Shown: positions 13,740-26,053 of the stretch, one piece after another
Layout: every line of letters starts with the position of its first letter
Position numbering within the stretch: position 1 is the stretch's first letter
From: Aquilaria yunnanensis
Lineage: Eukaryota > Streptophyta > Magnoliopsida > Malvales > Thymelaeaceae
DNA: 64,000 nt
Reading direction: 5' to 3'
Assembly (NCBI GenBank): GCA_039654915.1
Contig: CM077600.1
Location: 25,900,953-25,964,952, forward strand
Position numbers and translations under genes: made by a program
Notes under the pieces: generated by a model
What the model was told of the DNA's origin: nothing
Databases searched by the model: none
Seen by the model: only the letters and a program-made list of their open reading frames with translations

Positions 13740-13978
13740 CTTCTTCTGCTGCTGCTTCTTCTTCTTCTTCATCAATTCGATCGCTCCGTACAATTTTAAA
13801 TTTTTTCCGACTTGTTATGGGAGTTCTGGTTTTCTTTTGTAAATTTTGATTAATGTTTTGTTTGTATAGATAGATAGACTCGTTCGAGAGTGCGAGATTA
13901 TTTTTCTTTTCTGTGTATTTTCTGCTGATCTTGCGTTAAGTTCGCCCGAGCTTCCAGAGCTCGGGATCGGAAATTCTG
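13740..13978 (+). promoter_or_regulatory. Probable 5' leader of the SAC phosphatase gene
   Basis: A CTT/CTG-rich pyrimidine tract (13737-13770) leads to the ATG at 13979. Pyrimidine-rich leaders of this kind are common in broadly expressed plant genes. No clear TATA box is visible upstream, so the transcription start is not placed. Confidence 0.4.
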
Positions 13979-16900
13979 ATGGCTGCGGAGCAACGGATCA
14001 ATGGTGTACCCGACCCATCACCCTCGTATCTGCACAAGTTCAGGCTCTACGAGACTCGCTCGGTGATTTGCCACTTCCCGCTTTTGTACTTTTGATTTTC
14101 TGCCTGGTTCTTTCTCTTGGTTGTTTTTTTTTTTTTTTTTTTTTAATTTTGGAGTATGTTTGTGTTTCCATCTAGCTCATCTGAGTATGTTGATTTGCTA
14201 GCTCCTTATACTTGCTTAATCTCAGACTAATTCGTCCCGTATCTGATCTAGCAGTTTTCTTTTTTTTTTTTTATCCATCAGATGTAAGCGGTTCTGTTTT
14301 TTGGTTGAATTACATAATTTCTTGTGTTTTAGGACGGAATAGATGTTTCCAGTTTTATTTCCTTTAAGCCAAGTGCTAAGTGCTAACCAGTTTTTCCCTT
14401 TCATTCCATAAGATCCGACGGTTTACTAACATTGTGATCATCTGAGTTCATGCTTCATGGCATTGGTTTTCAATGGAAACAAGGGGTTGACCGGATGACG
14501 TCTGGTTTTGTCCTCCAATTCTCTTTTGCATCCATTTTTCCCCAAAGTGATGTGGATAATGCATTTGAGTTTATGGAGTGTCATATCGGCCTAATGATGA
14601 TTTTGTGCAGCAAAAGGCTCGAGTTTTTGAGAATCTCCTCCTTTGGAGCATTTTTTTCGGGTCATCACCCTGTTCTGACTATGGTAATCTTCCTGTGCTA
14701 AGCGGCAAAGGTTTCTGTTGTCTATTTTTCACGTCTTCCCATACGAATGAAGTCATTCTAATCGAAATTGTATGACAGCCCATTGACCTTCATCCATAGT
14801 TTCCCATAGTTGTTTCACAAACAAAGATCGGAACTTAACTTATCTTGACTTATACATCTTGCTTTTCATTTTATCCTTCTGACACGTTGGAGGACTACTC
14901 TGGTTGGCTGGAACTGTTTTTTGCTTGTGCTGTATGAACATTGCTCTAATTTTATGATGACAAATCTTTTGATGTTGTCGGAAGCTATGAAGCCGAACTG
15001 ACCATCAATGGCCTACTTGGATCCTGCTCTTGTTTTGGTCTGAAAAACAATGCTACCACGTTTATTTTGGTTCAAGCCACTTGGAGCATCGACAGCATTG
15101 ATTCTGACTTTGTGTTGCTCATGTTTGGTATGCGCATCTGTTGCCTGTGAGCTTGATAGCTTATGATAGCTTGTGCTAGATAGCAACATTGATTGCTATA
15201 TTGGCTCTCTTCTGTTTCTTTGCTTTTCATTCTCTGTATTTGATAGTAATGGCAATTTTAGTGCTGCTTTAACCTTCAGATTCTCGTCTGAAAATCAGAA
15301 GTTAGCTAGTTCCTAGCCTTTTTGTGCATCACTCTTCTTGTTATGCATATACCTTATGCTTGTTATACACATTCTTTTTTTTGTTGTGACAAAATATTGT
15401 CCTCTTCAACCTCTTGTTGCATGACATTTGAATGCATCTGGAACTCACATTGTATCTGATAAACTAATCCAACTTTCGTGTGTTGTTCTTTGGTTCAGAA
15501 TTTCTATATGATTGGAAGGGACAAGAATAGAAGCTTTTGGAGAGTTTTAAAGATTGACCGTCAAGAGCCATCTGAATTAAACGTTGTTGAAGATTCTGCT
15601 ACATACACAGAAATTGAGTGCTATGACCTATTAAGACGGGTACATGAAGGAAATAAGCCCACGGGCGGGCTTAAATTTGTGACCACTTGCTTTGGAATAG
15701 TTGGTATGTCCTGCTTTGAAGGTCCCTGCCTTCCACACGAAATTTGTATATTCCTCCTCAAACTAATTGATCCCTTTCCCCCTGATTCAGGATTTGTAAG
15801 ATTTCTTGGACCTTATTACATGCTGCTGATTACAAAAAGAAGGAAGATTGGTGCTATTTGTGGTCACAGTATATATTCCATCATCAAGAGCGAGATGATT
15901 CCTCTTCCACATTCTAATGCACATTCCAATATGGCTTATTCTAAGAATGAGAAAAGGTCTTTTGTCCATTCTGCATGTAAATGTAATATGCCCTTGGTAC
16001 TCAGGAGACATGGAATTACACCCCGCATTATAAGTTATTCATTTGTACTTAGATGAGACATTTGTCATTTTGTTTTACCTCATTCTCAATTGAATCTCTG
16101 GAACAAAGAGTGAGTTCTGGAGTTTACCTTTTAAAGGTAATGAGTTCCATTGTGCGGAGGTAATCTCTATACAATTTTGTTGCACTAACTTTGTCTACAA
16201 TGATCCGGGCTCACTCGATCTATGTTTATTCTTATGTTCTCTGCTATTCAGAGGTTTTCTCTGCTCTCTGATTTATTTTGCATTGGTAAATTTGTATTCT
16301 TGCCATTTGTTAGTTTATATGAATTGTAGTGTCTATTGCCAGTTCCGTTCCTGCATATGTACAGGGCCAAACTTCATTGCTGTGTGATGTTAGTGTTACA
16401 TGTTGAGTAAGACAAGGTATCATCAGGGCTTTTGGGGGAAAATATATTTCTTTCCATTTTAGTCCCTGTTTAAGTTTATTATTTGTATACGTTGGTTTAT
16501 TTCAGATTCTACTTTTATTTTATTTTTCCTCATTACACATGACCATGCATTGATATTATTGCCCTTTTCTTCCCTTTTTTTCTGGGTTTTTCTTGTGGAA
16601 ATAGATACAAGAAGCTCCTGTGCACAGTGGACCTCACAAGGGACTTCTTTTTCAGCTATTCATACAATGTTATGCATAGCCTTCAAAAAAACTTATTCAA
16701 TAATGAAGCAGGGCAAGCACACTACGAAACAATGTTTGTCTGGAATGAATTCTTAACTCGAGAGATTCGGAATAATCTCAAGAACACCTTATGGACAGTT
16801 GCATTAGTATATGGCTTCTTCAAGCAGGTATCATAGCTTGAGCCCTATGTCAGTCATAAAATTTTCTGTCCTGTAACTCATGTGGCAGGTTAAAGTGGGA

Positions 16901-19900
16901 CTGCATGTTGAAGTGGGTGTTTCCTTTTCTCTATAAATTTCTATCTTTGACTCCACGTTTTTTATCTTCATAAAGTTTCCAACTCAAATCTAATTTAGTT
17001 GGTTTTCTTTTTTATGTTCTTTCTCCTCTTTTGGTTGAGGGACGAAGGTGCTAAGACATGACCTGTTAAGATTGTTACTTTCCAGGTTCAAATTTTGTAT
17101 TACAAGACTTTTGGTCCCAATCAGGGGTTCTTGAGTATTTTATGTTATTTGACATGAAAACAGTTTTGAGTATTCTTGGGTCGAGTTATTCTGCAAGTTA
17201 TCGTACTGCTTTAAATCTGGTTTGATAATAGTTCTGCTGTTACATGCTTTATCCAGGTGAAACTTTCTGTTTTTGAGAAGAACTTCTTGTTGACCCTTAT
17301 TGCTCGACGTTCACGGCATTTTGCTGGAACAAGGTACAATGAAGTGAATTAGTTTAAACATCCTTATCTTAATTTTTGTGGACATCAGCCTGGTCAAAGT
17401 TGAATTAAATGTCTGTAATTGTTGGCATGGTAATTTGAAGTTTACTCTAGTAGTCTTGCTTTGTGGAGCACAAGATCCTTGGAGGGGCATCTTTTGACTG
17501 GTTTCGGTTTCCAACAGTTCTTACCCTTGTGTGCTGATAAATGTAAATTTTCATAGACAGGGGTCTGAATAATGTTCATGCTAGGAAAAATTAATGAAAT
17601 AACATGTCTGTGACATGAAGCAAGATCAATCACCTCAAGCAAAATATGAGCAATTGCAATCTTTTTACGTGTAGGAATCTTATATTATGGACTAAGCTGG
17701 ACTTCATTGTTTTTGTTGCAATTATCTGGGAAAATATTATATTTTACTATCTCCTCAAGCATTTGCTTAGTTTTTACCTGAGGTCTAAAGTTTTAACTCC
17801 TCACTGTCCCCCCAGCCTCTCGTATGTATCACTATTTATATAGACACACACACACATGTATGCTTATATTTACCAAGTATTGCTGCCGAGCTTGGTGTTG
17901 ACCTGATATGTTGTTGCTTTCTTGTTTTCATCTTTCACCTTGTAGATATTTGAAACGTGGTGTAAATGAAAAGGGTAGAGTGGCAAATGATGTTGAGACA
18001 GAGCAGATTGTGTCTGAAAATGTTCCTGATGGATATCCAACACTTATAAGCTCTATTGTTCAGAATCGGGGTTCAATCCCACTCTTTTGGTCCCAGGAGA
18101 CATCCCGCTTGAACTTGAAACCTGATATCATGTGTAAGCTATTTACTGAGAGTTCTATTGATGGTGCTTGTGTTATCAAATCACTGGACTATGTGGATGA
18201 CACTAACTTCATTTTATAATTTCCAGTATCAAAGAAGGATCCAAAATATGGAGCTACGAGACTTCACTTCGAAAACCTTGTCAAGAGATATGGGAATCCA
18301 ATAATTATATTGAACTTGATAAAGGTAGGCCTTTATTTTGTTTGATCTCTTGTTCCTTATCTGCACAAACTGTTATAATATTGGTATGTGTGTGTGGTAT
18401 GTTTATCTATCCTGTGGTTATTGCAGACACATGAGAAGAAGCCTCGGGAAACAATTCTGCGAGCAGAATTTGCGAATGCCATTAGATATATTAACAAGAG
18501 TTTGGCAAAGGAGAATCATCTGCGTTTCCTTCACTGGGATCTGAACAAGCACTCTAGAAAGTATACTCAGATCACCTTAGACAATGAAAATTAACTATTG
18601 ATCCTGTAAAAGTGACTAAGATGAAATTAATTTCCTTTTTCAGCAAAGGGACAAATGTCTTGACACTACTGGGTAGAGTGGCTGATTATGCATTGAACTT
18701 AACCGGTATCTTTTGTTGCCAAGTGACACCAAATTTTAAACCTGAAGGATTATTAAAAATTCCCGGCTTTGAGTAAGTCCTATGCTTCGTTATGCTATCA
18801 CCTTGATTTCATAGTTTAGCCCCCCTTTAACCTGTTGAAGTTTAGTTACAGTTTTAATCTTTGGAACTAAATTTAGGGCTTTATGTAATTCAGTGTGTGC
18901 AATATTTGGAAAATCTATGAATTTCTAAACTTCTAAATGATGCAGTGCTTAACTTTAGTGATTTGTTGTCCTGTTTGCATTTTGTTCCAAGTACGCAATT
19001 CCTGACTGTCAATGTGGCTTCAACTAAAATATCTTGCAGGCAAAATGAGGTTGAGCGCACAGAGCAGATCAGTTCTGAGGAAAGCAATGATGTTGAGAAG
19101 CTAGAGAATGATGTTAGACATAGTAGGACATCGCAGGAAAATCAGTGTATAAAGCTTCCAATCTTCCAAACAGGGGTCCTTAGGACAAACTGCATAGATT
19201 GCCTGGATCGCACCAACGTCGCCCAGTATGCCTATGGGTTGGCAGCTCTTGGACGTCAGTTACATGCTTTTAGATACTTAGAATCTCCATATCTTAATCT
19301 AGATAATCCATTAGCTGAGGAACTGATGAAAGTTTATGAGTCAATGGGTGACACACTTGCTTTTCAATATGGTGGCTCTGCGGCACACAACAAGGCAAGG
19401 AAAATAACATCCAGTTTCTCTAGTACTCTTGTTGCTGTAACAGCATATATCAAATTGGATGCTGGAGAATTTGTTCCAACTTTGTCCCAATTAGAAGTCA
19501 TTGCTGTTCATCTGAATTGCTTTTTTATTCTTTCTGAAATTGGCATGCCATTTTTAGGTTATTTTCTGTTAAAACAATTATACAGATGCTAGGAGAAGTA
19601 GTGTAAAATTTAGAGCAAATGAAGCAAACTCTCTCTGATGCGACTCCAGCAATTTTTCAAAGTCATAACATGCTCAAGAGTGGCCACAGTTTGGTGAGAT
19701 GAGACAGGAGGGGCCACTGTAGGCCAATTTTGGGCAGCTAAAATACTACTATAACTATACTATGTTTACATCCTTTGAAGTTTCAATTAGCACAAGCATT
19801 TCTGTGGGCTCATACTCTTGATGGTTGAACAGTTCCTTTTATCTTTTGAGCAGATATTTTCACAGAGGAGAGGTCAATGGAAAGCAGCAAGTCAGTCCCA

Positions 19901-22238
19901 GGAGTTTATCAGGACTTTGCAGCGTTATTACAATAATGCTTACATGGATCGTGAGAAGCAAAATGCAATTAACGTGTAAGACAATCATTCTACATCTTTC
20001 AGATATTTCTAGTATCATGTAAAATGCTTCTTCACTGCTCTATGCTATTTCACATGATAATTTTCAGGTTTCTTGGTCACTTCCAACCACAACAGGGTAA
20101 ACCAGCACTGTGGGAGTTGGACTCTGATCAGCACCATGGAGTTGGAAGGCATAATTTTTTCAATGGAAATGCTAGGTACGCTGGTAGTACTACAATGCTA
20201 ATGGCTGTTGTGCAAGTTCGAAAGGAAATGTTAAAGTAATTTAGATCAGTCAGGGTTGTAATCGGTTGTTGGATTTGCATGTTAATAAGGAAATGGCTTG
20301 CTCAAGGGATATTATTGTATATTATTGACTATGATAAATTGGTGAATCTTTTTCCTGTTCTTTCGACAACATCTTCTCCAAACATTATTTTCAAAATATT
20401 TCCATAGAAGGTAGGTTCTGGATATTCGCCTTTTGGTTTAGAACATAGGAGTTCTGAGAGTAAGTAATGGACTGGCCTTCCTAATACGTTTCCAGTTCTG
20501 AATATTTCTGTAACTTTATAGCATGCTCAGTTGTCAATCATTTTTGAGGTGAGGTCTTGCCTCTTTGCATGCATACTTCTCAAATAGTCTAGTGGCCAGG
20601 GTGGGAAGCGTGCTTAATGGTCGGGTGTTACCAATTGAGTACACACTAGAAAAAGAAACTATACTGCCATCTTTCATGTTTTAAGTTCCATATTTATCCA
20701 TCTACCAAATGTACCCTTATTACATAAAGTTATGAATGCTCCTTGCTGTAATTATACTATTTGGCAAAAGATAACCTAGAAGCATGCTTAATATGCTTAT
20801 GTGGCACAACATTCATAATTTGCAAAAAATAAGTCAAAGCTGACAAACGCTTGGGGAAGGGGGTACTACTTGTTTCACTTTTGTCTGTTTTGTTTTTTGC
20901 ATTTTTTGGACAACTAAAGTTCCTCTTATTATTAGTTCTTTGGAGAACAAGTATTTACCTTAGGAAATTCCCTTTCATTAGATGTGTTTCATAAACAGTC
21001 ACAGTATTTTGAGTTGAATAAGTAATGCGACCAATAAATGATTACTCTTTATTCATGTGCCACCCTTAACATAAGACATCACAAAACCCACGTGCAATAA
21101 CTTCAGAATGCAAAAAATTTTCATTGTACTGAGCTGCCACTTCTGACTGTCTTTAGGTCTTTTATGAAAAGATCATTCTCGGAAGGCAATATTCTATGTG
21201 AAAGCAACTCACCAGTGGCTACGTCAAATGTTGGACATCTTCAGCCTTTGTCAGAAAATGTAGATGGAGTAAACAAGGGTCTCTCTGAGTCCACACCGGA
21301 GATAGCAGCTTGTGAAAATGATGTGCCATTTCCAAGGTATGGCAAAATTCATCTTCGACTATTGTTACACGAATTGTTTCACCCATTTGTCATTTTCTTT
21401 CTGCTGGGAAACCCATTTGCAATAATTGCACGTTTGGTGTACTCTTAGTTGATGTTTTCATCTTTCATTAACTTCGTTCAGATAAATGTTTCATCTGGGA
21501 GTAATTTAATAAGTATATGCAATTGCTTATTTTTGCCGATAAACGTGCATTGTTTTTGTGCTTGAATTCTTGGATTCCATATTCTGCCGTTCGTTAGACA
21601 TTAAATGTTGGTATAGGTGTGGTTCAACAATGTCTTGCAGACAGCTTTTTGGCGATATCGAAAAGGACCATTGTCTTGAAAGCGGTTGCATTTGCTATGA
21701 TGAAAATGGGAGCGAATGCAACTGCACGAATTTTGATATTGATTGGCTTTCTTCATCAGGAAATTCATGCGATGATGACTTGTACGGCCGGTATGTGGAG
21801 CCACCCGCAACCAAATACTGAGTTGATAAGTTGACTCTGGCCAATTGATGTGGTCTTCATTTTCTTTAATTCATGGGCTATTGCTTGTATTTTACTGCAG
21901 GTCAGCTGCTGGCTCATCATCTGAAAACATCGTTGGCGAATTGAAAATTGATTCATCTTCTAGTCAGTCTGGTTTAAGCACAAGGGTCAGTCTTTGAGTG
22001 CATAGCCTTTTAACATTGATTATTCATGCTGCCCCCCAGGTTGATAAAATTCAGCTTCTGATTAACCCGTTAACTTGTATGGTTTAACAACGATACCTTG
22101 TTCGTGAATTCATATCTTCAGGCAGGGGAGCGGACTTCATCAGAGCGCACTGATGAGGGCATTTTGGATGAATTTTCGGAAAGCTTTGTGAACTGGGTAA
22201 ATCATGGGCAGATGTTCGTCCCATTGAAGATCAAATGA
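13979..22238 (+). CDS. SAC: SAC-domain phosphoinositide phosphatase (plant SAC2-5 type), 16 exons, 814 aa
   Basis: Proposed CDS: join(13979..14062, 15499..15703, 15791..15956, 16605..16827, 17257..17333, 17946..18133, 18227..18324, 18427..18560, 18644..18772, 19040..19394, 19854..19975, 20068..20175, 21157..21336, 21617..21790, 21901..21985, 22122..22238). All phases agree and the sum is 2445 nt. The Sac domain takes roughly residues 20-590. The catalytic CX5R(T) motif is CIDCLDRTN, with Cys486 and Arg492, encoded in exon 10. The last ~200 residues are Ser/Asp/Glu-rich and variable, as in plant SAC2-5, and end in an acidic/aromatic tail (FSESFVNWV). Length matches the ~790-830 aa of Arabidopsis SAC2-5. 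Those enzymes act at the vacuolar membrane on PI(3,5)P2 (family knowledge); I cannot tell which paralogue this is. All introns are GT-AG except intron 10 (GC-AG). Exon 14 has a second in-frame acceptor 24 nt downstream. The long intron 1 (1.4 kb) separates a 28-codon first exon. No disruption is seen, so the gene is probably functional. Confidence 0.93.
19395..19853 (+). other. GC-AG intron 10 of the SAC gene
   Basis: The exon-intron junction reads CAAG then GCAAGG, matching the consensus of plant GC donors. The acceptor GAGCAG precedes exon 11. Splicing here joins the family-conserved residues AAHNK and IFSQRRGQW without loss. The intron is open in the reading frame for 66 codons, so intron retention would give a truncated protein that ends just after the catalytic region. 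Confidence 0.85.
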
Positions 22239-24750
22239 CTAACAGAAAGTTGTTTGTAGCATACATATTCAACCACCACCAAAATGAACCCATCCGAAGG
22301 ATGCGGATTCACCACAGGAAATAAAATTGGTAAGAGATTGACCAGAGGAAACGTGGCTTTGACAGAGATGATCAACTGAGCCCCAGATCATGCTTTTGAC
22401 CATAAAGCAGCAAAACCGCGTGCCTTGTGTTGGAGATGGAAGGAAGCAGACAAGTAAATAGCTGATTTTTTTGGGGGTGCTTGGACCTCCGCCAAATCTT
22501 CACAGTAGGTACCAACCTTGTAAATATCTTATTTTTAGATGCTCCTTCGTTCACTGAGTCCCATTTTTCCACCATACCTTGGCTTAACTGAATTATACTT
22601 ACATTAGTCCAAGTAAAAAGATGTTGCCTTTCTGAGAATATCAATACGGAAAACGAGTAGTGTATGTGTACATGTTCATACTGTGGCACAGCGCAAGGGG
22701 GAAAAGATCCGTGTAGGATGCTGGAGATGTTAGGGTAAGGATTATGCAAAGCTCGACTCGACTTGGTTTTAGAGGAATTGTAAAGTCGAGATTGGATCAT
22801 AGGAATAAGGAAGCCCAACTCACGTTACCCATACTTCTAGCACAGAGCTCATGCAGTAAGCCCACATGGAGTACAACCTTACACATTATGGATCGCAAGT
22901 CTCGCCCGGCAATGTCCTCAAAAGCACAAGAACCCAATGACCTCAGCCCTAGCCTTAGAACCTCAGCGATGCTCCACCTGGTCTCTTATGTGCCTCGCCT
23001 ACATGCGTGCCACAACATACAACCCTCAGGCCACGAAATAGCCCTTACTTGTGCACTCCTCAAGTAACCCCTGAGCTCCCTACACGCACAACATGTTAGC
23101 AAGGCACCAGGTCCGAGCTATCTGCATCTTGTCCACCGCCCGATTGGGTCCTAATGTGTACAAGGTTTCCCATATACCAGCCTTTGCCTTACAGCTCCAT
23201 CGCTTAGGGGTTTGATAGTAATACACCATGATCCTATGATGAATAGAAATCTAGAATCCAATTTGAGAGTAGTACTATCCAATGGCTTGGTGATTGACAT
23301 TAACCAACGATAACTTAGCAGAAAAACAAGAAGTATAAATACCTTTGGTCTCTTTTGAAGATAGAAAGGTTATAGTTACTACTTTTCACTATTCTTGTAC
23401 TCACTAATTTTTTTTTTCTTAAATATCGAAGATTAACCTTGGAATATAATTTTGAGTTGTTTAGTTTAGGAGAAAAAGAAAGTTTACTACTCATGTTTGC
23501 TTGTTGGGATAATTTTGTTACCATTGCATTTTTTTATGCAAATCTGCCACTAATATTACATTCTTGGAGCGCGTTTGCGGTTTGCCACCAAATGTTAAAG
23601 TGCTGATGTTGTAAATGTAAAAATAGGGGAAAGTCACATAACACAAAACTAGCTACTTGTTTATCACTTTTGTTGCTCGCCCTGATCATCTACACCACTA
23701 ATCTAAGGTTCACCACTCACTGGTGATGCCAATTTGAGAAAGAAATGTCTAATCATGAATCCCCTCTATTTCTTATTTCACCAACGATCTCATTTCTTTA
23801 GTTCTCAAACACTGTTTTTACACATGGCTCAAAGGTATTGATCGCTATTAGAAAAGACCGACCTCGCTGGTCGTCAAGGTTGCTATATATGGCGTGTCGC
23901 TACGACTAGGTCACTGTAAGACATGGTGAGAAAGATGGTTCTTTCAAGGCTAGGATGGGTAGGGGCTTATGAGAAAATTTTTAAGGGCTAGGTTTAGAAT
24001 ATTTCTATGCTTATCACGCTGGTAAATATTGATGTGTGGTGGTGATGTAACATGGAATATTCATATATTGAAGAGAATATTCCTACTGTTGGACTATCTA
24101 ATGATCATTTTACTCTTGTGCTATAACTTTGATGGAAAATATGCTACAATACCTGTTGCACAGAATAAAAAAGGTGGCAAACTTGTTCATGTTGCCCGTT
24201 GTCCCTTTAGCTCACTTTTGCTGTTTGTGCAAATTCCAGCCACACTAAATTAAGATATACCATTGCTCATGTAGGGTCAGCCGAGTACCGAGTTATAATC
24301 ATAGGTATCTTGTGCGCTTGAGAATACATATACTACTCTATGTTAGTCGGTGGTTCTCTTTTTTAGGTATCTGTGTTCTTATGGTATTATACTACTCTAT
24401 GGTATTCGATGATGGGCTTGGGCTAGTTAGTTGCCACCAATGATGAAGTCGATCTGACAAGTCCTTGCCACTTCTGTATATGGAGTATATCATAAACCTA
24501 CATATTTTCAGTTATCTGCTTAGCAAGTTGCACACCTTCAATTTGCAAAAGTAATAAATGACGGGGCTTCAATTTGCTAGCTTGAGTTGCTAGTGGAGGT
24601 GCGACCCTATACTTTATTTCTTATCAAAGCCCAAGCCTTCAGATGGCCGAGTCTAGACTTTGGGTGGGCCGATATAAGGGTGTAGGTGGGTGTAACTAAT
24701 TATTTTGGGTAAACAGGCTCCTTTGACCCGACCATTCACTTTACCCGGCC
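22239..24750. other. SAC 3' UTR and intergenic DNA
   Basis: A poly(A)-signal-like AATAAA lies at 22320-22325, 82 nt after the stop codon. The stretch 22780-23220 is distinctly richer in GC than its surroundings and has short ORFs in several frames, none from a family I recognise. From 23230 to 24750 the DNA is ordinary AT-rich sequence without a visible gene. Confidence 0.4.
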
Positions 24751-24767
24751 GCAAGGCTTTATAAATA
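24723..24767 (+). promoter_or_regulatory. W-box and TATA box of the EDGP-like gene
   Basis: TTGACC (24723-24728) fits the core of a WRKY-factor site, and TATAAATA lies at 24760-24767, 63 nt before the ATG. That implies a leader of about 30-40 nt. The whole block is copied in the inverted fragment near 27000. Control by WRKY factors is inference. Confidence 0.6.
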
Positions 24768-24829
24768 GAAAACCCGGTTCTCCTTCATCTTCATGACCAA
24801 GTAACCAAGCTTCCTACTTAACCATATCG

Positions 24830-26053
24830 ATGGCGTCTCCTTCTCTTTTCATCATCTGCATTTCCATTTTCCTCAATTGGCTCCCTAGTACCATCACCGC
24901 ACAAGTGTCTCTTCCCGTCCTCAAGGACCCCGCCACTCTCCAATTCTACACCACCGTCCGCCTCGGCAGCCCACCTGCCACTTTCCCCGCGGTTGTCGAC
25001 CTCGGCGGTCAGACACTCTGGATCAATTGCGATATTTACAACTCCTCCACCTACCGCCATGTTCGCTGCAACACACCCGAGTGCGACTTTCTCAACCGAG
25101 CCTCCGGCTGCAGGAGCTGCAATGGCCCTCTCCGTCCCGGCTGCGCCATCAACAGCTGCACCGGTGCTTCCGAAAATCCTTTCCAGGGTATCCTCTATTC
25201 CGCTGGAATCCTCTCCGACTCTTTGCTCATCGGCTCTCGCAACATCCGGAGCTTCACTTTCGATTGCTCCTCCCCTAGTTTCATGGAAGGGCTCTCTACC
25301 AAGGCTCAGGGCATGTTGGGGCTGGGCACAGATCCAATGGCAGCACCAGCGCAGCTCTCTTCTGCCTTGAAAATCCCCAAGACCTTCTCCGTTTGCCTGC
25401 CGGCTTCTTCCCGTGCCGCCGGTAGCCTTGTGTTCGGCAGCCTATCTTCAAAACACTCGCCAGAGTTGCTCTCAACTACCACTCCTCTCCTCAATTTCCC
25501 GGTCCCGAACGTCCTGCCGAGCCAGGAATACTACATCGGCGTCAAGTCCATCAGGGTGGACGACCAAACCGTCGAGATCGACGCCGGCCTGTTAGAGTTA
25601 AAGAAGGACGGTTCCGGCGGGACAAGAATCAGTACGGTCACCAAGTACACCACCTTGCACACCAACATCTACGGGCCTCTGGTGCGGGCGTTTGAGAAGC
25701 AAGCGTCGAAGCTCTATAAGATGAAAAAAGTGGCGGCGGTGGCGCCGTTCGAGAAGTGCTACAGTTCGAAGAGCGTCGCCGGCAGCATCTCCGGGCCAGG
25801 GGTGCCGTTGATCGACTTGGTTCTGGAGAGCAGCGAGGTGTACTGGAGGATTCATGGGGCGAACTCGATGGTGGAGGTGAGCAAGGACGTGATGTGTCTG
25901 GGTTTGGTTGACGGTGGGTCGAGGACGAGGCTGGCGGTGGCTTCGGTGGTTCTGGGAGCTCACCAGTTGCAAGACATTCTTCTGGAGTTTGATCTGCGGG
26001 GGAAAACTCTGAAATTTAGCTCTGCGCTCGTACTACACAACAGTGGGTGTTAG
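24830..26053 (+). CDS. Secreted aspartic-protease-fold protein, EDGP / xylanase-inhibitor type, catalytically dead
   Basis: Intronless, 407 aa. Residues 1-24 form a signal peptide (hydrophobic FIICISIFLNWL, likely cut after TITA). The N-terminal pepsin-like lobe starts at about residue 36 (TLQFYTTVRLGSP). The position of the first catalytic D-T/S-G reads DLGG (Asp57-Leu-Gly-Gly). The second catalytic Asp is replaced in RISTVTKYT, with Ser268 at the Asp position. Both changes are typical of carrot EDGP, legume basic 7S globulin and wheat TAXI-type inhibitors. These are apoplastic and bind microbial glucanases or xylanases instead of cutting proteins. Many Cys lie in the segment after residue 66 (NCD, GCRSC, GCAINSC), as in the family. 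The coding region is far richer in GC than its flanks. The ATG follows a TATA box by 63 nt. A wall/defence inhibitor role is inferred from the family; the ligand is unknown. The 5' end has an inverted partial copy at about 27 kb. Confidence 0.93.
   Translation: MASPSLFIICISIFLNWLPSTITAQVSLPVLKDPATLQFYTTVRLGSPPATFPAVVDLGGQTLWINCDIYNSSTYRHVRCNTPECDFLNRASGCRSCNGPLRPGCAINSCTGASENPFQGILYSAGILSDSLLIGSRNIRSFTFDCSSPSFMEGLSTKAQGMLGLGTDPMAAPAQLSSALKIPKTFSVCLPASSRAAGSLVFGSLSSKHSPELLSTTTPLLNFPVPNVLPSQEYYIGVKSIRVDDQTVEIDAGLLELKKDGSGGTRISTVTKYTTLHTNIYGPLVRAFEKQASKLYKMKKVAAVAPFEKCYSSKSVAGSISGPGVPLIDLVLESSEVYWRIHGANSMVEVSKDVMCLGLVDGGSRTRLAVASVVLGAHQLQDILLEFDLRGKTLKFSSALVLHNSGC

Noticed and set aside
15478..16056. 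A 192-codon ORF
   Set aside because: It reads from intron 1 through SAC exon 2, intron 2, exon 3 and into intron 3; the spliced model explains the conserved parts.
18945..19592. A 215-codon ORF as a separate gene
   Set aside because: It is SAC exon 10 plus open flanking intron sequence.
25598..25972. Minus-strand 124-codon ORF within the EDGP-like gene
   Set aside because: Shadow frame of a GC-rich coding region.
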